A stretch of 64,000 nt of DNA from Apostichopus japonicus (GCF_037975245.1 NC_092564.1:12860484-12924483), one strand, 5' to 3'; shown: positions 49,170 to 62,366, counted from the first letter of the stretch. Numbers and translations: made by a program. The notes: generated by a model from the letters alone, not told the origin.

Positions 49170-51730
49170 ATGCATATATGCATATAACCATTTAAATGTA
49201 CCCAGAACATTTTCTCAAATAATGAGGATTTCACTTTTATATTAACATCATTGACTCAGCCCTTCCCACCTCTGATCATCGTTCCCTTTTTTTACATCCC
49301 TAATTTTGAAAACGTTGCAAGTTTGACTCTGGTTTCCAAGGCAACAAATATCTCAACCGAGAACATCTGTTCTGACACTGATAGAAAAAACTTAAGTCAT
49401 CAGAGTCTTTTAGCTTTTTCTAGATGATGTTGTGTTGGTGAGAGGACCCCCAAACGAGTCTCAAACAAGATTTCTTCAACAAGTAATGAAATACGATGGG
49501 CCACCAAACTAAGATATTCACACCTACATTGTCATATAGTCTTTATTAATATTTGATATTATTTTAATATTTTACATTTTCATTTCGCTATGCATGCGTA
49601 ATTTTGGTACCTTTCCATCGATTTTTTTTTTTCATTCTTTCCTTCTTATTTTTTGCCCTCCACCTCGTCATCCTAAGGGCTGACCTGGATCAACCAGGGA
49701 ACGAACATAAAACATATATAAATCGAAACATCTGAAATGACATTTAATGGGAACATTTTGAGGGTACCTTTTAATGTCACATAAAGATCACTGCAGCGTC
49801 AGAACTAATTACTTTTACGTAATGTATCGGGAGTCCAGGGAAATATGGAGACGGTTATTTATGACACCTTTTGTAAAATGCTCAGGGAAATCGTAGCTTA
49901 ACCAACCGGATGAGGATTTTTTTTTTTTTTTTACTTGGACCGCATGCCCGTTAAAAGGGAAGTGGATTATGCAGAGAGAGCATATTGTTTGCAAAAAGTT
50001 TAAAGCTCACATCTTAGCTGGTCAACGACAGAAAACGATCATTGTAGAATGATGAGTGTAATTTTCAAATATCTTCAAAATTCACTTTGGAAAGCCAGTG
50101 TATTATCTCCGAAATAAAACACTTTGAATGACCTGCGTTGCAATTTTGTGTGATTTTCTATTCATGTATGGTTTTATCTGCGTCGTTAGCTTGATTGATT
50201 TTTATAATTTTTAAGCTCTAAATCTCCTTAGAAAATAATAAGGTAAGCAACCATCTGATTGTCATCTCCTCACCACCACCCCCCCCCCCCTCCCACCAAC
50301 GATGTCAACGAGAAGACAGATCCATACGTTGACGCGTAAATGTACAATACCTTAGTCAATACATCGAATCAGCAGTGGATATGATACGGCAACCACTAAG
50401 GGTGGGGTGGGGGTGTCCAAAGTTAAATAATTTTAAACAGCTATTTAGGGAGGACAGATGTAACTGTCAATTTCATATATTTTGTTTGGTTTTTGTACTT
50501 TAAAAACAGTCCATTGAAAATAACTTACTATGGTATTATATAAGGTATCACATATAGCGAAGCAGGAGTAGCTGTTCTATGCATCATATCGGCTACTGTG
50601 TTTCTCAATCCACAAGTTTCTGTAGCAGTATAACAAACAAATACAATCACATGTCATGGTCAAGATTACGTCCAAATCTTCTAGAACGTTAAATAATGGT
50701 AATTTATGTCCCGCTTCCACGCATAACTACATAATACATTCTTAATGATTTTCCTTCAATGGTCAATGTTATAGGTCACTGTAATTCTCTTCGATATCTG
50801 GCCATAATTTGGAGAACAAAATCTTCCAGAAATGTAACGTTAATATCAATGGGTTTCGGCAAAGGTATACATGTTAAAATGTTTAAAAAGTTTGGAAACC
50901 GTTCTATAATCATCATTTTACGCTATTTCAATCACTATTTCACTTTTCTTTTTTCCTTTTTTTCTGCGGTTGAGAACTTGCATGTGAAATCGCTTTTTTT
51001 TCACATTGAGAATTATCAAGATTTTCTTGCATCGTGAAATCGTGTAGACGGATGTGACTGCCGCCTGGAGCACTTGGGAAATGTAATCCAAGTATCTCTG
51101 GATTTCACCGTCATGTTAATCCCACTAGGTTATGTGAATCATCGTTAAGCTAGAATCATTAATGGTCTCAAGATACCAAAGTTTTCAATATTAGATCCGA
51201 AAAGATATGTTGGAACCATTTGTATGCGGGAAAGAAGAGAACCACGGAGAAACACTGTCCTAGTGTTAAACTCTACAAACAATAACCTATAAAATACAAC
51301 AAAAAATGGTCCCGTTAGTTCTCCTCCTCAACCCTCACCCCTCCACCCCTCCCACGCTCACATTGTCCCCACGTTCACTGTGCAGTGAATCAATCATCCC
51401 AAGCGTGGTAAATAATGGACAAAAAATTATAGATATGTGGATCACTTCATACCTTGCCCCTAAGCTTAAAGTTCATTCTGGAAGCAAAGTTTTCAGTATG
51501 TGATCCACTTTCAAGTTTGCAAGACCTAATTCAATTAAGGATATGTTTGTCATCGAATGAACCTTATTAATACTCATTTGTTTAGAAAACGCCATGACAG
51601 TTACAACTGCATGGGTATGTATTCTATAGGAATGTGCTATAAGGCCTAAATGTGGGTCTGGATGAAAACGAAAGATAGGTCAAGATAATTAAGTATCAAT
51701 CTACAGATTCGTCTTGTTAAATATATATTT
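49170..51730. other. AT-rich sequence, presumed intron of the plus-strand candidate gene
   Basis: Contains poly-T runs at 49621-49631 and 49919-49932 and a C12 tract at 50279-50290. No exon with paired consensus splice sites was found, although at least one is needed to connect the 48.3-kb exon to the 51.7-kb exon. Confidence 0.35.
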
Positions 51731-51735
51731 AATAG

Positions 51736-51819
51736 GTTACAACCGATTTACACGCAGTCGCGACAGATGTCATCGACAGCAAAGCCAGGCAGACCGTGCA
51801 TGTTTATGACGTCACACAG
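51736..51819 (+). CDS. Internal exon of an unrecognised gene (84 nt, phase 0-0)
   Basis: Bounded by acceptor tttaatag (51728-51735) and a strong donor CAG|gtaaga at 51820. It is 28 codons, open in frame, and clearly richer in G+C than its introns. The translation begins VTTDLHAVATDVIDSKARQT and ends VHVYDVTQ. The next candidate exon is also exactly 84 nt and phase 0-0, and the terminal exon starts in phase 0, so all three join in one frame. I do not recognise the family; no signal, membrane segment or catalytic motif is visible in this piece. It contains a TGACGTCA palindrome within codons for YDVT. Confidence 0.55.
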
Positions 51820-52793
51820 GTAAGACACATTTTGCTTTTAGTTTTTTTTAATACTTGATTATGACGTTCAGCTTCATCAGCCCAGTCTCCCTAGTGGTGT
51901 TGACTTATTTCAATTTTTTTATAAACTGTAATGAAAGGAATATTTCAAGAGAATATTTAATTGATATGAAAACATTTTGATAAAGGTTTTATCGGGACGG
52001 GGCGGACGGGGACTGGGACGATGGTCTTTGCTCTATCTTCGAAGTAATCGTACATTTTCGTTATATTATTGATTCTCTTCATCACCTCCGTCTCCCTGGA
52101 ATTGCAGGCCTACAGTTAAAACATATCGAACCTCGCATCAATTTCTTTTAACTTTGAATAATTTAAAAACAAAATCATTCTATCAACATTTGATACTCAT
52201 CAGCTGTATGCTATGAAACTTAAACACCCCGTAATTTAATGATTCAAGTTAAAAAGAGATTAAAAATTGATGTAAACCAATGCATGCATGCGTTCATGCA
52301 TGTGTTACGGTACTTGCATCAGGTGGTAATGTGGTATCCTTCTATGGGTCCCCTAATGGAATCCATGCTTCGATAAACTCGTTCATCAAATCGAGTCAGA
52401 ATGCAATTACATATAACAGTTAATTTGTCTCTTGGTACAACCAATGTAAAAGCTGAAGGAACTAAAAAATCCCCTTGTCTACTAGTTTATTAATTGAGGG
52501 CCCCCTCTATTGACATCCGAAAGTGAGGTAGATAAAATGTTTTATATCGTTTTAATGGAAAGTAGACGAAGTTTTCGATTGTCTTAGAGGCACTTAAAGG
52601 CAATTAATTACAAAATGTGAGTACTTGTCATTCAATAGCAAATTGAATGACCCGACTACAAATTAATTCACACCAATTTTTATATTTCTCCGCTCGTGTT
52701 ATTTTTGCTCTGGAATATACTCTGTTAAAGTTTCATAACTTTCAAGATTTTAGATGAAAGTTTATCGGTCTCAAAAGATTGAATTTCGTGCAG

Positions 52794-52877
52794 CTTGCGG
52801 CATGGGTGAATGACCGTATGATGCTACAGTATAGATGGAAGGAGGAATCGAAGTGGCTATTCGAGGGACTGTTTTCA
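52794..52877 (+). CDS. Internal exon of the same unrecognised gene (84 nt, phase 0-0)
   Basis: Acceptor gaatttcgtgcag (ending 52793) and donor TCA|gtgagt at 52878 are both near consensus. The 28-codon frame is open and reads LAAWVNDRMMLQYRWKEESK then WLFEGLFS. It is rich in Trp, Arg, Lys and Glu and could be amphipathic helix. Joined to the preceding exon it gives ...VYDVTQ-LAAWVND..., and to the terminal exon ...EGLFS-AYIEEL.... GC content and codon choice resemble the 51736 exon. Product unknown. Confidence 0.6.
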
Positions 52878-53401
52878 GTGAGTTTTATTTAAAGAGGAAC
52901 CTAAAGTTTACAGGTTCCCCGTGAGAATTTTATGACGTCACGCCGTGTCCATATAGTTGTCAATATCTACAATTATTATTTGTTTACAATTAATAAAAAT
53001 AAATCAAGTTATAAATCGTAATAGAACCTTAATTTATTAGTGACGATCTCAATTCTCAGAATATAGTCTTGCAGTGAGCGTGGTTATACATCAGTACTAC
53101 CAATAACCTTGCCCCCTTCCTTCCTTCATTCGTAGTCATTCGTTAATAAACTACTCATTCGCCATATTTTGTGTCATTTTCTATCGAAAACTGCAGCTTG
53201 TGTTCAATCTAAAGATTTTCGTATGTGCCATAATCCCCTTACAACGCATCACTAGTTGTTCAAGGTCATATTTCAAATAAAAACACAAGAAAATTGTACT
53301 TAAAAGATCATATCTTTGGTCTGTTTTATTTGTGAATAATGAACCAGTCTGTTTGCTGTTGTTGATTCACTTATATCTATTAATGTTGTTTTGTGTTATA
53401 G

Positions 53402-53603
53402 CTAGCCGTACGTTTTATGTTTGATATTATTGTAACTAGTCTGGTCGAAACTCAATTCGCAGTGTCTGTGGGGTCCTTATCGTTACTTGAGGTGGTACAC
53501 ATGCATTATGGGTACATTAGGAGGGGAGTGAATCAATATCCGGTGCCTTTAATTGATTACTTAATGTGTCAATACAAATTAACGCGAAAAACATACAGTA
53601 TAG
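53402..53603 (+). CDS. Possible alternative exon, low confidence
   Basis: Acceptor gttttgtgttatag and donor AG|gtgagt at 53604 enclose 202 nt, open for 67 codons from phase 0 to phase 1. The translation includes VETQFAVSVGSLSLLEVVHM and is hydrophobic. It starts in the phase that the 52877 donor would supply but leaves in phase 1, which does not fit the 55299 terminal exon. It would therefore be an alternative path or a chance open frame. Confidence 0.2.
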
Positions 53604-55298
53604 GTGAGTTTAAAGGAGACTGTTACGGGACTATACCGGAAACTGATTTATTGTCATAACGGATATTGACTAATGAGGGAGTTTGGAGTCGTTTTATATA
53701 ATATTTAAAGTTAATTAATGGTTAGTAATTGTACAATTAAGATGGGGGTAATTTGATAAACCGTGTACCATTTAATATCAAGTTAAGGGACCGGGGTCAT
53801 CATTAGGTTCAAAGTTTTGGAAATATCGTTGGGTTTACCTAGGGAGGTCATTGGGCTGGTATCATTTGGGTAGACTAATGTGTAGTTATTATTATCTTTG
53901 TCAGGCCGCTAATCATATAAAGTTGGAAATTTTCTATCAATAACAGCCACGAGTGGCCAAAGGTACAGCCGAAGTCCCAGCGGTTGTAAACGTGGGTTTG
54001 TGTGCTTAACAACGTTATGAGAGGATGCAGCGTTTATAAAGTAAATCTTTCCAAGTGCGAGAGAAGACGCAACCGAATGGAACGCAACATTTTTGCGTAG
54101 AATGTTTCTCATATAGAATATACTTTAGTAAACCCGACCGCAGTGAGTGCGGGGGGGGGGGAGGCGGGGATTGGGGTGGGCGACAACTCCGACATGCCTG
54201 ATGATGTCATAAACATGAAATTCAAGGCAGTCGATTGTTTTTACATCCTAAATTTATCAGCGATTTTGCTATACATAATCCAAAATGTGAAAAAATGGGG
54301 GAAAAAATTGTTGTAGTTCTCCTAACATGCGAAGCTTATATGTTCCTATAAATATCTACTTAGGAATGCGAGAACGCAACTAATGAAAACATTTCCGTAT
54401 GGTTTTATCCGCAAGTCGGCTTTTACAATGAGAATTATGCCTTTAAAGAAGTTGATAGAAAAAAACTAAAATCTAGAGCACGAATAATGACAATGAAATG
54501 AGAATTCTTAAGTGCATTAACATTAATAATTATGTAAACTTCTTTTAAATTTGATCATTGTCGCGATTTTTTTTTATATGCGTGAGAGCAAGAGCAGAGT
54601 AATAATATGAATAGAATATCGTTGTGTGAGTTAAAACAAAATACGAAGCAAATTATGCATGGAAGTCCGTCAGAAGTAAAGTTCCTTTATGTTACAAATT
54701 AGGGTACTTTGACGATTCATAAAGGTATAGCCTACATTACGGACGTTATGTTAGACATTTGCACTAGATATATGCAACAGATGGGTAAAACGATATGCAG
54801 AAAATTAGTGCTATGATCACATACAAGTATAACACCACTTATCTATAGAAAGTTTTGTCATTCAGCTAGAAATCGGAATGTCGTATATCTTATATTATAA
54901 ATGAATAGATAACTACAGGTACAACATCAGTTTTAGCATATATATACTATAGGACAGTTACAAATCATGCTATCAGTGTATGGTGAAATTCTATAACGCT
55001 TTTAGTTTTTTGAGGAATGACCCTTTTAAATATCTAAGAATCATCAATGAAAGTGGCTGGACTGCTTATTCTATCACACAGACCGTTAGGTCAACTCGCA
55101 GCATAAAATTCTTCAATTCTTCACATAAAATGTAGAAAGGAAAACATGAGACTTTTATGGCTTCAAAAACGTTTAAATGCATTACTAGTCTGAATATTAA
55201 TTCAAGGGCGTTATGTTAGGGATATGAAATTATAAAGACGATGTTTTGGTTGAGTTATCAGAATATATACATAATAACAGATTTGCATTTCATTTTAG

Positions 55299-55334
55299 GC
55301 CTATATTGAGGAGCTGACGTCATCATATAATTAA
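55299..55334 (+). CDS. Terminal coding exon of the unrecognised plus-strand gene
   Basis: A good acceptor (tttgcatttcattttag, ending 55298) is followed by an in-phase short C-terminus AYIEELTSSYN and a TAA stop at 55332-55334. Phase 0 entry matches the 52877 donor, so the protein would end ...WLFEGLFS-AYIEELTSSYN. A canonical AATAAA occurs at 55833-55838 and would give a roughly 0.5-kb 3' UTR. A TGACGTCA palindrome spans 55315-55322. Agreement in phase of three separate splice-bounded segments is the main argument that this is a real gene end. Confidence 0.5.
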   Translation, partial: AYIEELTSSYN

Positions 55335-55832
55335 GCCTTAAGGGAATACTTCATAGATTTAACATATTTTATAACTGGGTTATTTATAGATAATCATAAG
55401 TAGACTTCAAAGTGTTCGGTTTTCTTGGACCGTAGCACAATTAAGACTATAAAAGTCTTCCTAAATTCATTATTTAATGGTGATCAGAATTGATCAGATC
55501 TGTAATAGTTCAAATGTATATCCTTCATGGAGGTTCTAACCTTTCGAATTATTCATTGAAGTGACATTCTTAAATCAGGCAATATCACATATCTTGGAGA
55601 CGGAAGGTATTTTTGAACAAAGCCCTATGAGGTGTTTTGAACAAACATGACCAAAACTTTCGAGCATACTTGAAGACCAATTTACTGATGACTTCAAATT
55701 CCTTTATTTTCGTAATTGTGACAGTTTTCAAAAGCCATTCGACAAGGGCCGAACCAAGTATCTGTGTCTCCCCCCCCCCTCCATCCATCCCCTCTACCCT
55801 CCCTGATGGACAAATTATTTAAAAAAAAAAGT

Positions 55833-55838
55833 AATAAA
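55833..55838 (+). terminator. Possible polyadenylation signal
   Basis: AATAAA located about 500 bp after the TAA of the candidate terminal exon, just after an A-rich run. Hexamers of this kind are frequent in AT-rich DNA, so this assignment depends entirely on the gene call. Confidence 0.2.
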
Positions 55839-55849
55839 TATGTAAATTG

Positions 55850-58500
55850 TATATGTGATACAAGGTAATCGATTGAAAACTACCCAAGGTTGCTTCAATC
55901 TTTGCAAAATATGAAACAATGTTGCATCTGAGCATGTTTACCAAAATTTCTCAACGGGTGCGACGTCTAAACTTACAGCCCTCCAGAATATAAAATTACT
56001 CAAGTCCAATGCATAAACAGTGTATACACCTAACAATTGAAACATGACGAACAGCACCACATGTATACTGGTAAAATGTTGCCGAACATTATTATTAACA
56101 TTAAACATAATAACATGCAGACATAACACAAACACTGAATTATTGCAACATGATATTTGAAACCAGACATTGATTGCATCTTTCAAAATTGATAAATGAT
56201 CGATTGTAGTTATATCGACGATCGTTACAAAATGGATATAAAAGTTTCCAAAAAATATTCTTTATCGATTTTTAATTGCGCATGCTCTTTTATCGCTTTT
56301 ATCTTTTATCTATTCTGATCGACCGTCAGAACAGACTTGGAATTCCCCCTTGGAAATTTAAAAACAATCTAAAGCCTTTACATCGAGATTTAATCACAAA
56401 CAAGTGCAAACTCCAGAATGAGAGATACAAAAGCGTGATTTCAAAAGGGACCAATTAATATCTATCAACTAATACAGAAATATTTCATTTTTACCACGAG
56501 AGTGTGATCTCATTCTAGGGTATGCATTGTATCAACACAACAGGCTGATCATATTTCCAGATGAAATCACGATGAAGAAAAAACAGGACGGTTTGAAAGT
56601 TTCGATTGCAACAGGCCAGTATTCCTTTGGGTTTATACTGGTCAAAAATTTCGTTCATAAGATAGTTAGCCACTCAAAATTGAGTGGTGTAGTATTATTA
56701 TTTTTTTTTATAATTTTAAATTTAGATATACTTGCATCTTTACTTAAGTATTCTAAGGTTATCTTAACGAACTCGATATGATGATGAAAATTGTGAAAAA
56801 AAAATATATATGGCTCATTCCATTAGATGTTAGGGGGGAGGAAGGCGATATTGATGTTCACATTGCATACTAACCTGGTTCTCGTCTTTGTGGAAATGTA
56901 CAAATTGTCTAATATCATATTTGGGTTACATCAAAACATCTGCTTTGCTTCGTATTTGTTTATATTATTATTATTATTTTGAAAATCTTGGCTAGAACTG
57001 TTTTATCGTAAATAAAGAAAGTTTAACTAACGTACATATTTAACACGCACATGCATGCAAAACTCAAAAATCACAAATCCGATTCCTATACAGTTAATGG
57101 AATATTCCGGTGACTAGAGGTCCTTGATTAGCAATATTGTTAGAGGTACATATCATTTATAGGTGAAAACCATTTAGTAATATTTTGTATTATAAAATTA
57201 CCAAATTTAACATTTGGTCAAAGTTAAGAATACATGCATCTGACTATGAATAGCGTCAGTGATGTCATTATGGTAATTAAGCTAAAAAAGGTCTTTGTTT
57301 TCATTAGTTACAATGTGCAAATCAATTATCCAATGAGGAAAATAAGATTCTGCCAAGCAATTTTTCGTAGTTAAGAAATTCTAAATGGAAAATACAATTA
57401 AGCAAACATTCTAAATGTATCACATTTCAAGGATAATTTAACAAGAATATTATTTTCACTCTGAAAGTAAAACTTTTGATTCAAATCTACCATGATGATG
57501 TAACAGACCACATGCTATGTCTGGAGTAAGGAAGAGATTACCTGGTTCAAACAACCATGTGTAAGGAACAAGATAATGCGATGGGGACCGTTTTAAGCTA
57601 AAAGTGTCAAATGTTTATATCCCATTTAAAATTGCCTGGCACCGGGATATCCCTTTAAGTTAACGCCTTCCTTAGCGTTTGGTTTCCAGGCCAACTCTGA
57701 GCATACTGTTTTGTATACAAACTTGTATAAACCGATAGTTTGAACGTAACATTTTCGTTGTTCCTAACTCTGTATGAATATAACAGGAAGCCCTTTCAGT
57801 TGCTTTTGTTATTTGACAGGCATAAAGAACTTTTTTAAATCGATGATTCATTGTCACAGAAAATATGATAGTTAAATTTCATATTTTTGCCCGTTTCCGT
57901 GTTCAAGGTATTGATCTTATAGGCAAAATATGTATCGATACTGACCCTATACAAACATTTAGAAAACCTACTTTTAATTATCTGATATTTATTTTAGTTC
58001 GTATACTCTATATTAAATTTGCAAGGAAGCCAATTTTTTAGACTAAACTTTAGATATCCCATTTTAGGAAATATGTATGTTTTTATATCATATATTTCAC
58101 GAACAATTAATAAAATAATTTTCACGTTACGTACAACTTTGGGGATTAGATTTGAAGTTTTGTCTCTTTCAAAATGGAGTGTAATATTAAAAGTTTTGTT
58201 CTAACGATAAATGTTTACGTAATTAAATGTATGCATCTAATTAAGGAACTCGATATGGGTTGGCTAATGACAATGGTTCTTTCTATTGTGACTTGCAAAA
58301 AGAACAAACAATAAGCTTTATAAACATACACATTTCAAATCTTCACAAAATGATCGCTATTGACTAAACAAAAATACCAAAGAATCAGAAAACCTCCATC
58401 GATAAACGAGACATTGATGACAAGTAAAACAAATTAAGCACCAGTGCATACTACAAACACATAGATATATGACACATAATTAAAGTAGATATTAGTTATG
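55850..58500. other. AT-rich non-genic sequence
   Basis: No exon, array or transposon end recognised. Confidence 0.4.
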
Positions 58501-58505
58501 CTTAC

Positions 58506-58555
58506 CTGGTTGCAATTCAGAGAAACACCTCACAAAAGATTCCGGCAAAAAACTG
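58506..58555 (-). CDS. Candidate short internal exon, product unrecognised
   Basis: A 50-nt interval with an excellent acceptor (tctggattttcag, adjoining 58555) and excellent donor (ACCAG followed by gtaagc, from 58505). Only one frame is open; entered in phase 2 it reads SFLPESFVRCFSELQPG and leaves in phase 1. A second CAG three bases in would be an alternative acceptor in the same frame. No partner exon was confirmed. The gene would run right to left. Confidence 0.38.
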
Positions 58556-60224
58556 CTGAAAATCCAGACGCATTTAAAAAGAACAAAAGGGCGAGCACAT
58601 TTAACGATTTATTGCAGTATTGATTCCAACTCGTGTGTATATATTACTCCCCTGTTTCCTCTTGTTACTGTTTAATGAAAACAATCGATATATCAGCCTG
58701 CATGATGCCAATGAAATAATAATAATAATAAACCTTTATACTCCTACGTATCGTACATATTTTTGTATATCACGAATAGTCACTTTTTCCCAGTGTCTTT
58801 AATTAAAGTTACAAAAATTGTCACAAACTCATTCCTCGTATAGGTTTAGTATCCTTAATAAAAAGAGAAGAAACTTTGTTTGCAATAAGAGTCAGTCTCC
58901 AGTGCCCTGATTTTTTTTTCTATGAAGAAACCGTTAACTCATTTCATGTTTCTCTTAATTACAAAAAAAGCCTTGCCGTGAATGCCACAAAAACTCACGA
59001 CGGGTATAGACTTTGATATATACGGATGTCTTGAGAAGCCATACAGGATTCTTCAACAAAGTATGACGTCTGCTAGTAGTAGCGTTCATAGGTTGTTGTC
59101 TCCTTAGTTAGAAGAAATAGACACCTTTTTTTAATTTTTAAAACTTCGTTGCTACGGTAACTGATTCGAATCACTAAAGAAACCAGTTTCGCTAGCTACA
59201 AATAAGCCCTACTCACTCCCTCGTCCATCACACACTTTTCTTATATCTGTAAATATTGTTATTTTCTTACAATGTTGATGATTTCAGTTCTTTATTAGTC
59301 CTTATAGAACAATCTGTTATTACATATTCAAGGTTACCTTGATGAAATGACATTTTACAATATTTATGCATTTTTGAATAAACATCTTGTTAATGGACGT
59401 TAGAGGTACCCCTTTGTATGGTTGAAAAGCAATCGAAGGTTTTTTTCGGAGACAAAGTATTTTTTAATGCGAAAATGACAAGCAAATTGATTGGAAGAAA
59501 AACGCAAAAGAAACTTTGTAACCGAGAAATCATTCATTGGTTGGATGCTGGTCGATTAACTCAAGTGACATTTTGGAAGGACGGGAGAAAGGTTTCATTT
59601 TTCAAGGAGAATTTTATCATTAATATTTCAAGTGTATATTGATGGAATAACGACATATTAATTACACTTAGGAAGAAATATATTTAATGAGTTGTACTGA
59701 GCGCCGTAATCACTAAACAAAGTTTAGGATGCAACTTGTTTTCTTATTGCAGACATCATACTCCATAGAATTTAAGCATAAAGTCATATTTTTATTTAAA
59801 AAACATGAAATATTTCATGTAATGTATTGTAATTGTATGTAGGCTACTGTACGTATTAATATTTCAAGTGTGGCATAATTCATTGATTCGATTCACGATA
59901 TAACTGTGTGTAAACGTTTTGTATAAACAAATCTTCTCTTTGTCGTAAATGCTATAATTACTAACCTAATAGAAGTCACCATATTTCAAACCTGAGCGGA
60001 TCATAACGACCATTTCAGCTCACTTCCTGTGGAAAATTACAACTTTATTAAGCCCCTTATATAATGCTTAACCAGTAAATATGCAACACTTGCAAAGAGA
60101 TTGTGAGCCAAAACAATTTTTGTTTCTGCATTACGCAATTTATCTCAATAACATTTACTGCATAAGAACTTACAAGAAATATTAATAATATTAAATATTA
60201 GATTTTGCACCCAAGTACCTGTAG

Positions 60225-60427
60225 ACGCTTTTGTCGGTGGACAAACAAGTCTTAAAGTATCATGTTAATAGATTTTTCTCGGGAACGATCAACCGTGAAA
60301 AAAATCCCCAGAGGACATTCTTTCCACTAAAATATTCGTCCGCAAAACATTCATTCCCGCTGATTCGGATTCTTCACAGAGCGCAGGTGTACCAATCTCT
60401 TTTAACATATGACGTCATGGGTTTGAG
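60225..60427 (+). CDS. Candidate exon, basic product, unrecognised
   Basis: Acceptor acccaagtacctgtag and donor GAG|gtatgt at 60428 enclose 203 nt, open for 67 codons (phase 0 in, phase 2 out). The translation is basic and protein-like, including VNRFFSGTINREKNPQRTFF and SAKHSFPLIRILHRAQVYQS. An alternative donor (CAG|gtgtac) lies at 60386. It contains a TGACGTCA palindrome at 60410-60417. No family recognised, and no second exon found. Confidence 0.3.
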
Positions 60428-60439
60428 GTATGTAAATAC

Positions 60440-62160
60440 AAACAAATCAAGTGTTTCCATGGCGTTATTAATAACAAATCAGTATATTACGTCGTAGATT
60501 GCATCAAAGAAAATAACAAGGTCAAATTTCGAGTTCCGTGTATGCGTGTGACGTATGCACTTTATGGTTGAACTTATTACTTATTACACCCACATGTATG
60601 TATAGATATTAGTTATTATTATTGTTATGACTTTTTTCCCCTAACATTTCTTCTGTATTTTATTTCTAGATTTAGGAGTAGTATATTAGGCTGGGCTTGT
60701 ATAAGTTATGTTGATCTAATTAATGTGGTATGTATCTACATATAAGTTAAAACAAAAACATTTTCAAATCAAGTTAATTAGTATTCCATCCCCACCGTCT
60801 CATCTACCCCTCCTCCCACACAAAATCAAAGAGCAAATTCTTCGAACCTACCAACCGTCGAAACAATTTCCTCACTTATAAATATTTCACTTCATTATTT
60901 GACATTCCTCAATGTCCGTGGGACAATGGGAGGTTGGTACTTTGAGAAAGTACTTTCAGATACACTTCAGATATTTTAAACGTGTCTTTTCTGAGGAGTA
61001 AAGGTATAACATTTTGATTTTAATTTCCCCGCACAATTTCACAGAGAAAAGAAACTAATGCTTAAAATGTCCTCGGGTGTTACACGTTATATGAACTATT
61101 GAGACCCTGCCCTGTGGTTTCCTATGTTTCATCCTACACATTGAATACTGTTTAGCTTAAAGCATTTAGTTTCCAGAAAAGGACACAAAACATAGGCTAA
61201 TTGTTTGTACTAAAAATCCATTTCGGTGATAAATAGCTGTAGTTAGAAAACTAAGGCACTTAATGTCTTTAGCAAACTAAAATAAGCATTGCATCCAGGC
61301 AAAAGACTTCATAGCAAAGCAAAAGCCTGCATGCAGAGAGCATCAGCTGGAGGTATCCATCACATATTTTTCTCCAAATACTTAAATGAATATTAATCCA
61401 ATAAACCGCTATACCGTTTTTCCAGCAACGTTTACTCATGTTTTCGTATAATATATCATCATACGACATTATGATAATCAACATATCTTCATGGTATCAT
61501 AAACCCTTAACGCGAGAATAGATTATGGATTTGTTTATACCGTGAAATGATATCGATACTATATGATTCATAACTAACCACATCTGCCTCTGATAATATC
61601 ATTTCGAGAAATGTTTGAATTGCTTTTGAAAACTAAACAGATTTTCCAGCTATAATATTTAGCGTAAATAACCCAACGTGGCTGGTTGTCTTCTTCACAG
61701 CTGCTACCAAATTTCCTATAAAAACTCGTGCTAGATTCTAAGACCGCAAATGTTAAAAAAACAAAAAATTAAATTTAAAGCAGTATAGTACACTGTATTG
61801 GCGATGCCTCCCGCAAAAACTAGCGGGATTTGGAATATGGTGAAGCATTTTCAGTTACAGAAATAAAATTCAGTTATTTGAAAATTTCCTCCAAGGATAT
61901 TGGCGGAACGTATGAGGTCGATATTCAGAGGTTAAAATATGTTGAAATTGTTTCCAATGAGCTTTCTCTTTATATTCTTTCGTTTATGGCATTATATCTG
62001 ATGATAACATACCTTGCAATTTATGAATAAACATAATCAGACTTTGAATCACGAGTTGCATATTATTCTAAAAATTAAAAGTAGATAACATTTGTCAATA
62101 GAAGATGACGGACCCAAAAACTGAAATGACTAACTTAAATTGAATTTCTCATATTCTAGA
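60440..62160. other. AT-rich sequence with one weak open segment
   Basis: At 61856-61935 the plus strand, after a CATTTTCAG acceptor, reads KFSYLKISSKDIGGTYEVDI, loosely like the L-x-I ... D-x-G-x-Y-x-V strand pattern of immunoglobulin domains, but the spacing is short and no consensus donor follows. Nothing else seen. Confidence 0.25.
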
Positions 62161-62168
62161 AAAAAAAA

Positions 62169-62366
62169 TCACTTTTTTCTTCTAACTTTTGATGATATTT
62201 TACCAGTGTAATGATGTAATGTATGCATTGTCTCCATATCCCAAGCGGTATTCGAATTCACGACACACATTTTACATGTATACCCATGTGCAGATTCAGG
62301 TAGTGTCAGGGAGTCCATCCCCCCAACTCCACAGAAAATATTAAGAGCACCACCGTCAGTGTTCAT
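62169..62366 (-). CDS. Possible C2H2 zinc-finger-like exon or fragment
   Basis: The minus strand reads HGYTCKMCVVNSNTAWDMET then MHTLHHYTGK, giving C-x2-C-x13-H-x3-H followed by TGK, close to the C2H2 finger and its TGEK linker. The usual Phe and Leu core residues are absent and the loop is one residue long. The frame ends with a basic tail RRKK and TGA at 62171-62169; alternatively a donor (ACTG|gtaaaa) lies inside at about 62204. A mediocre acceptor (ttttctgtggag) is present at about 62330. It could be a diverged real exon, a pseudogene or coincidence. Confidence 0.22.
   Translation of the reverse strand: MNTDGGALNIFCGVGGMDSLTLPESAHGYTCKMCVVNSNTAWDMETMHTLHHYTGKISSKVRRKK

Noticed and set aside
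51306-51503. 65-codon Pro/Leu-rich frame
   Set aside because: No splice signals, and its CCTCACCCCTCC-type sequence is low-complexity.
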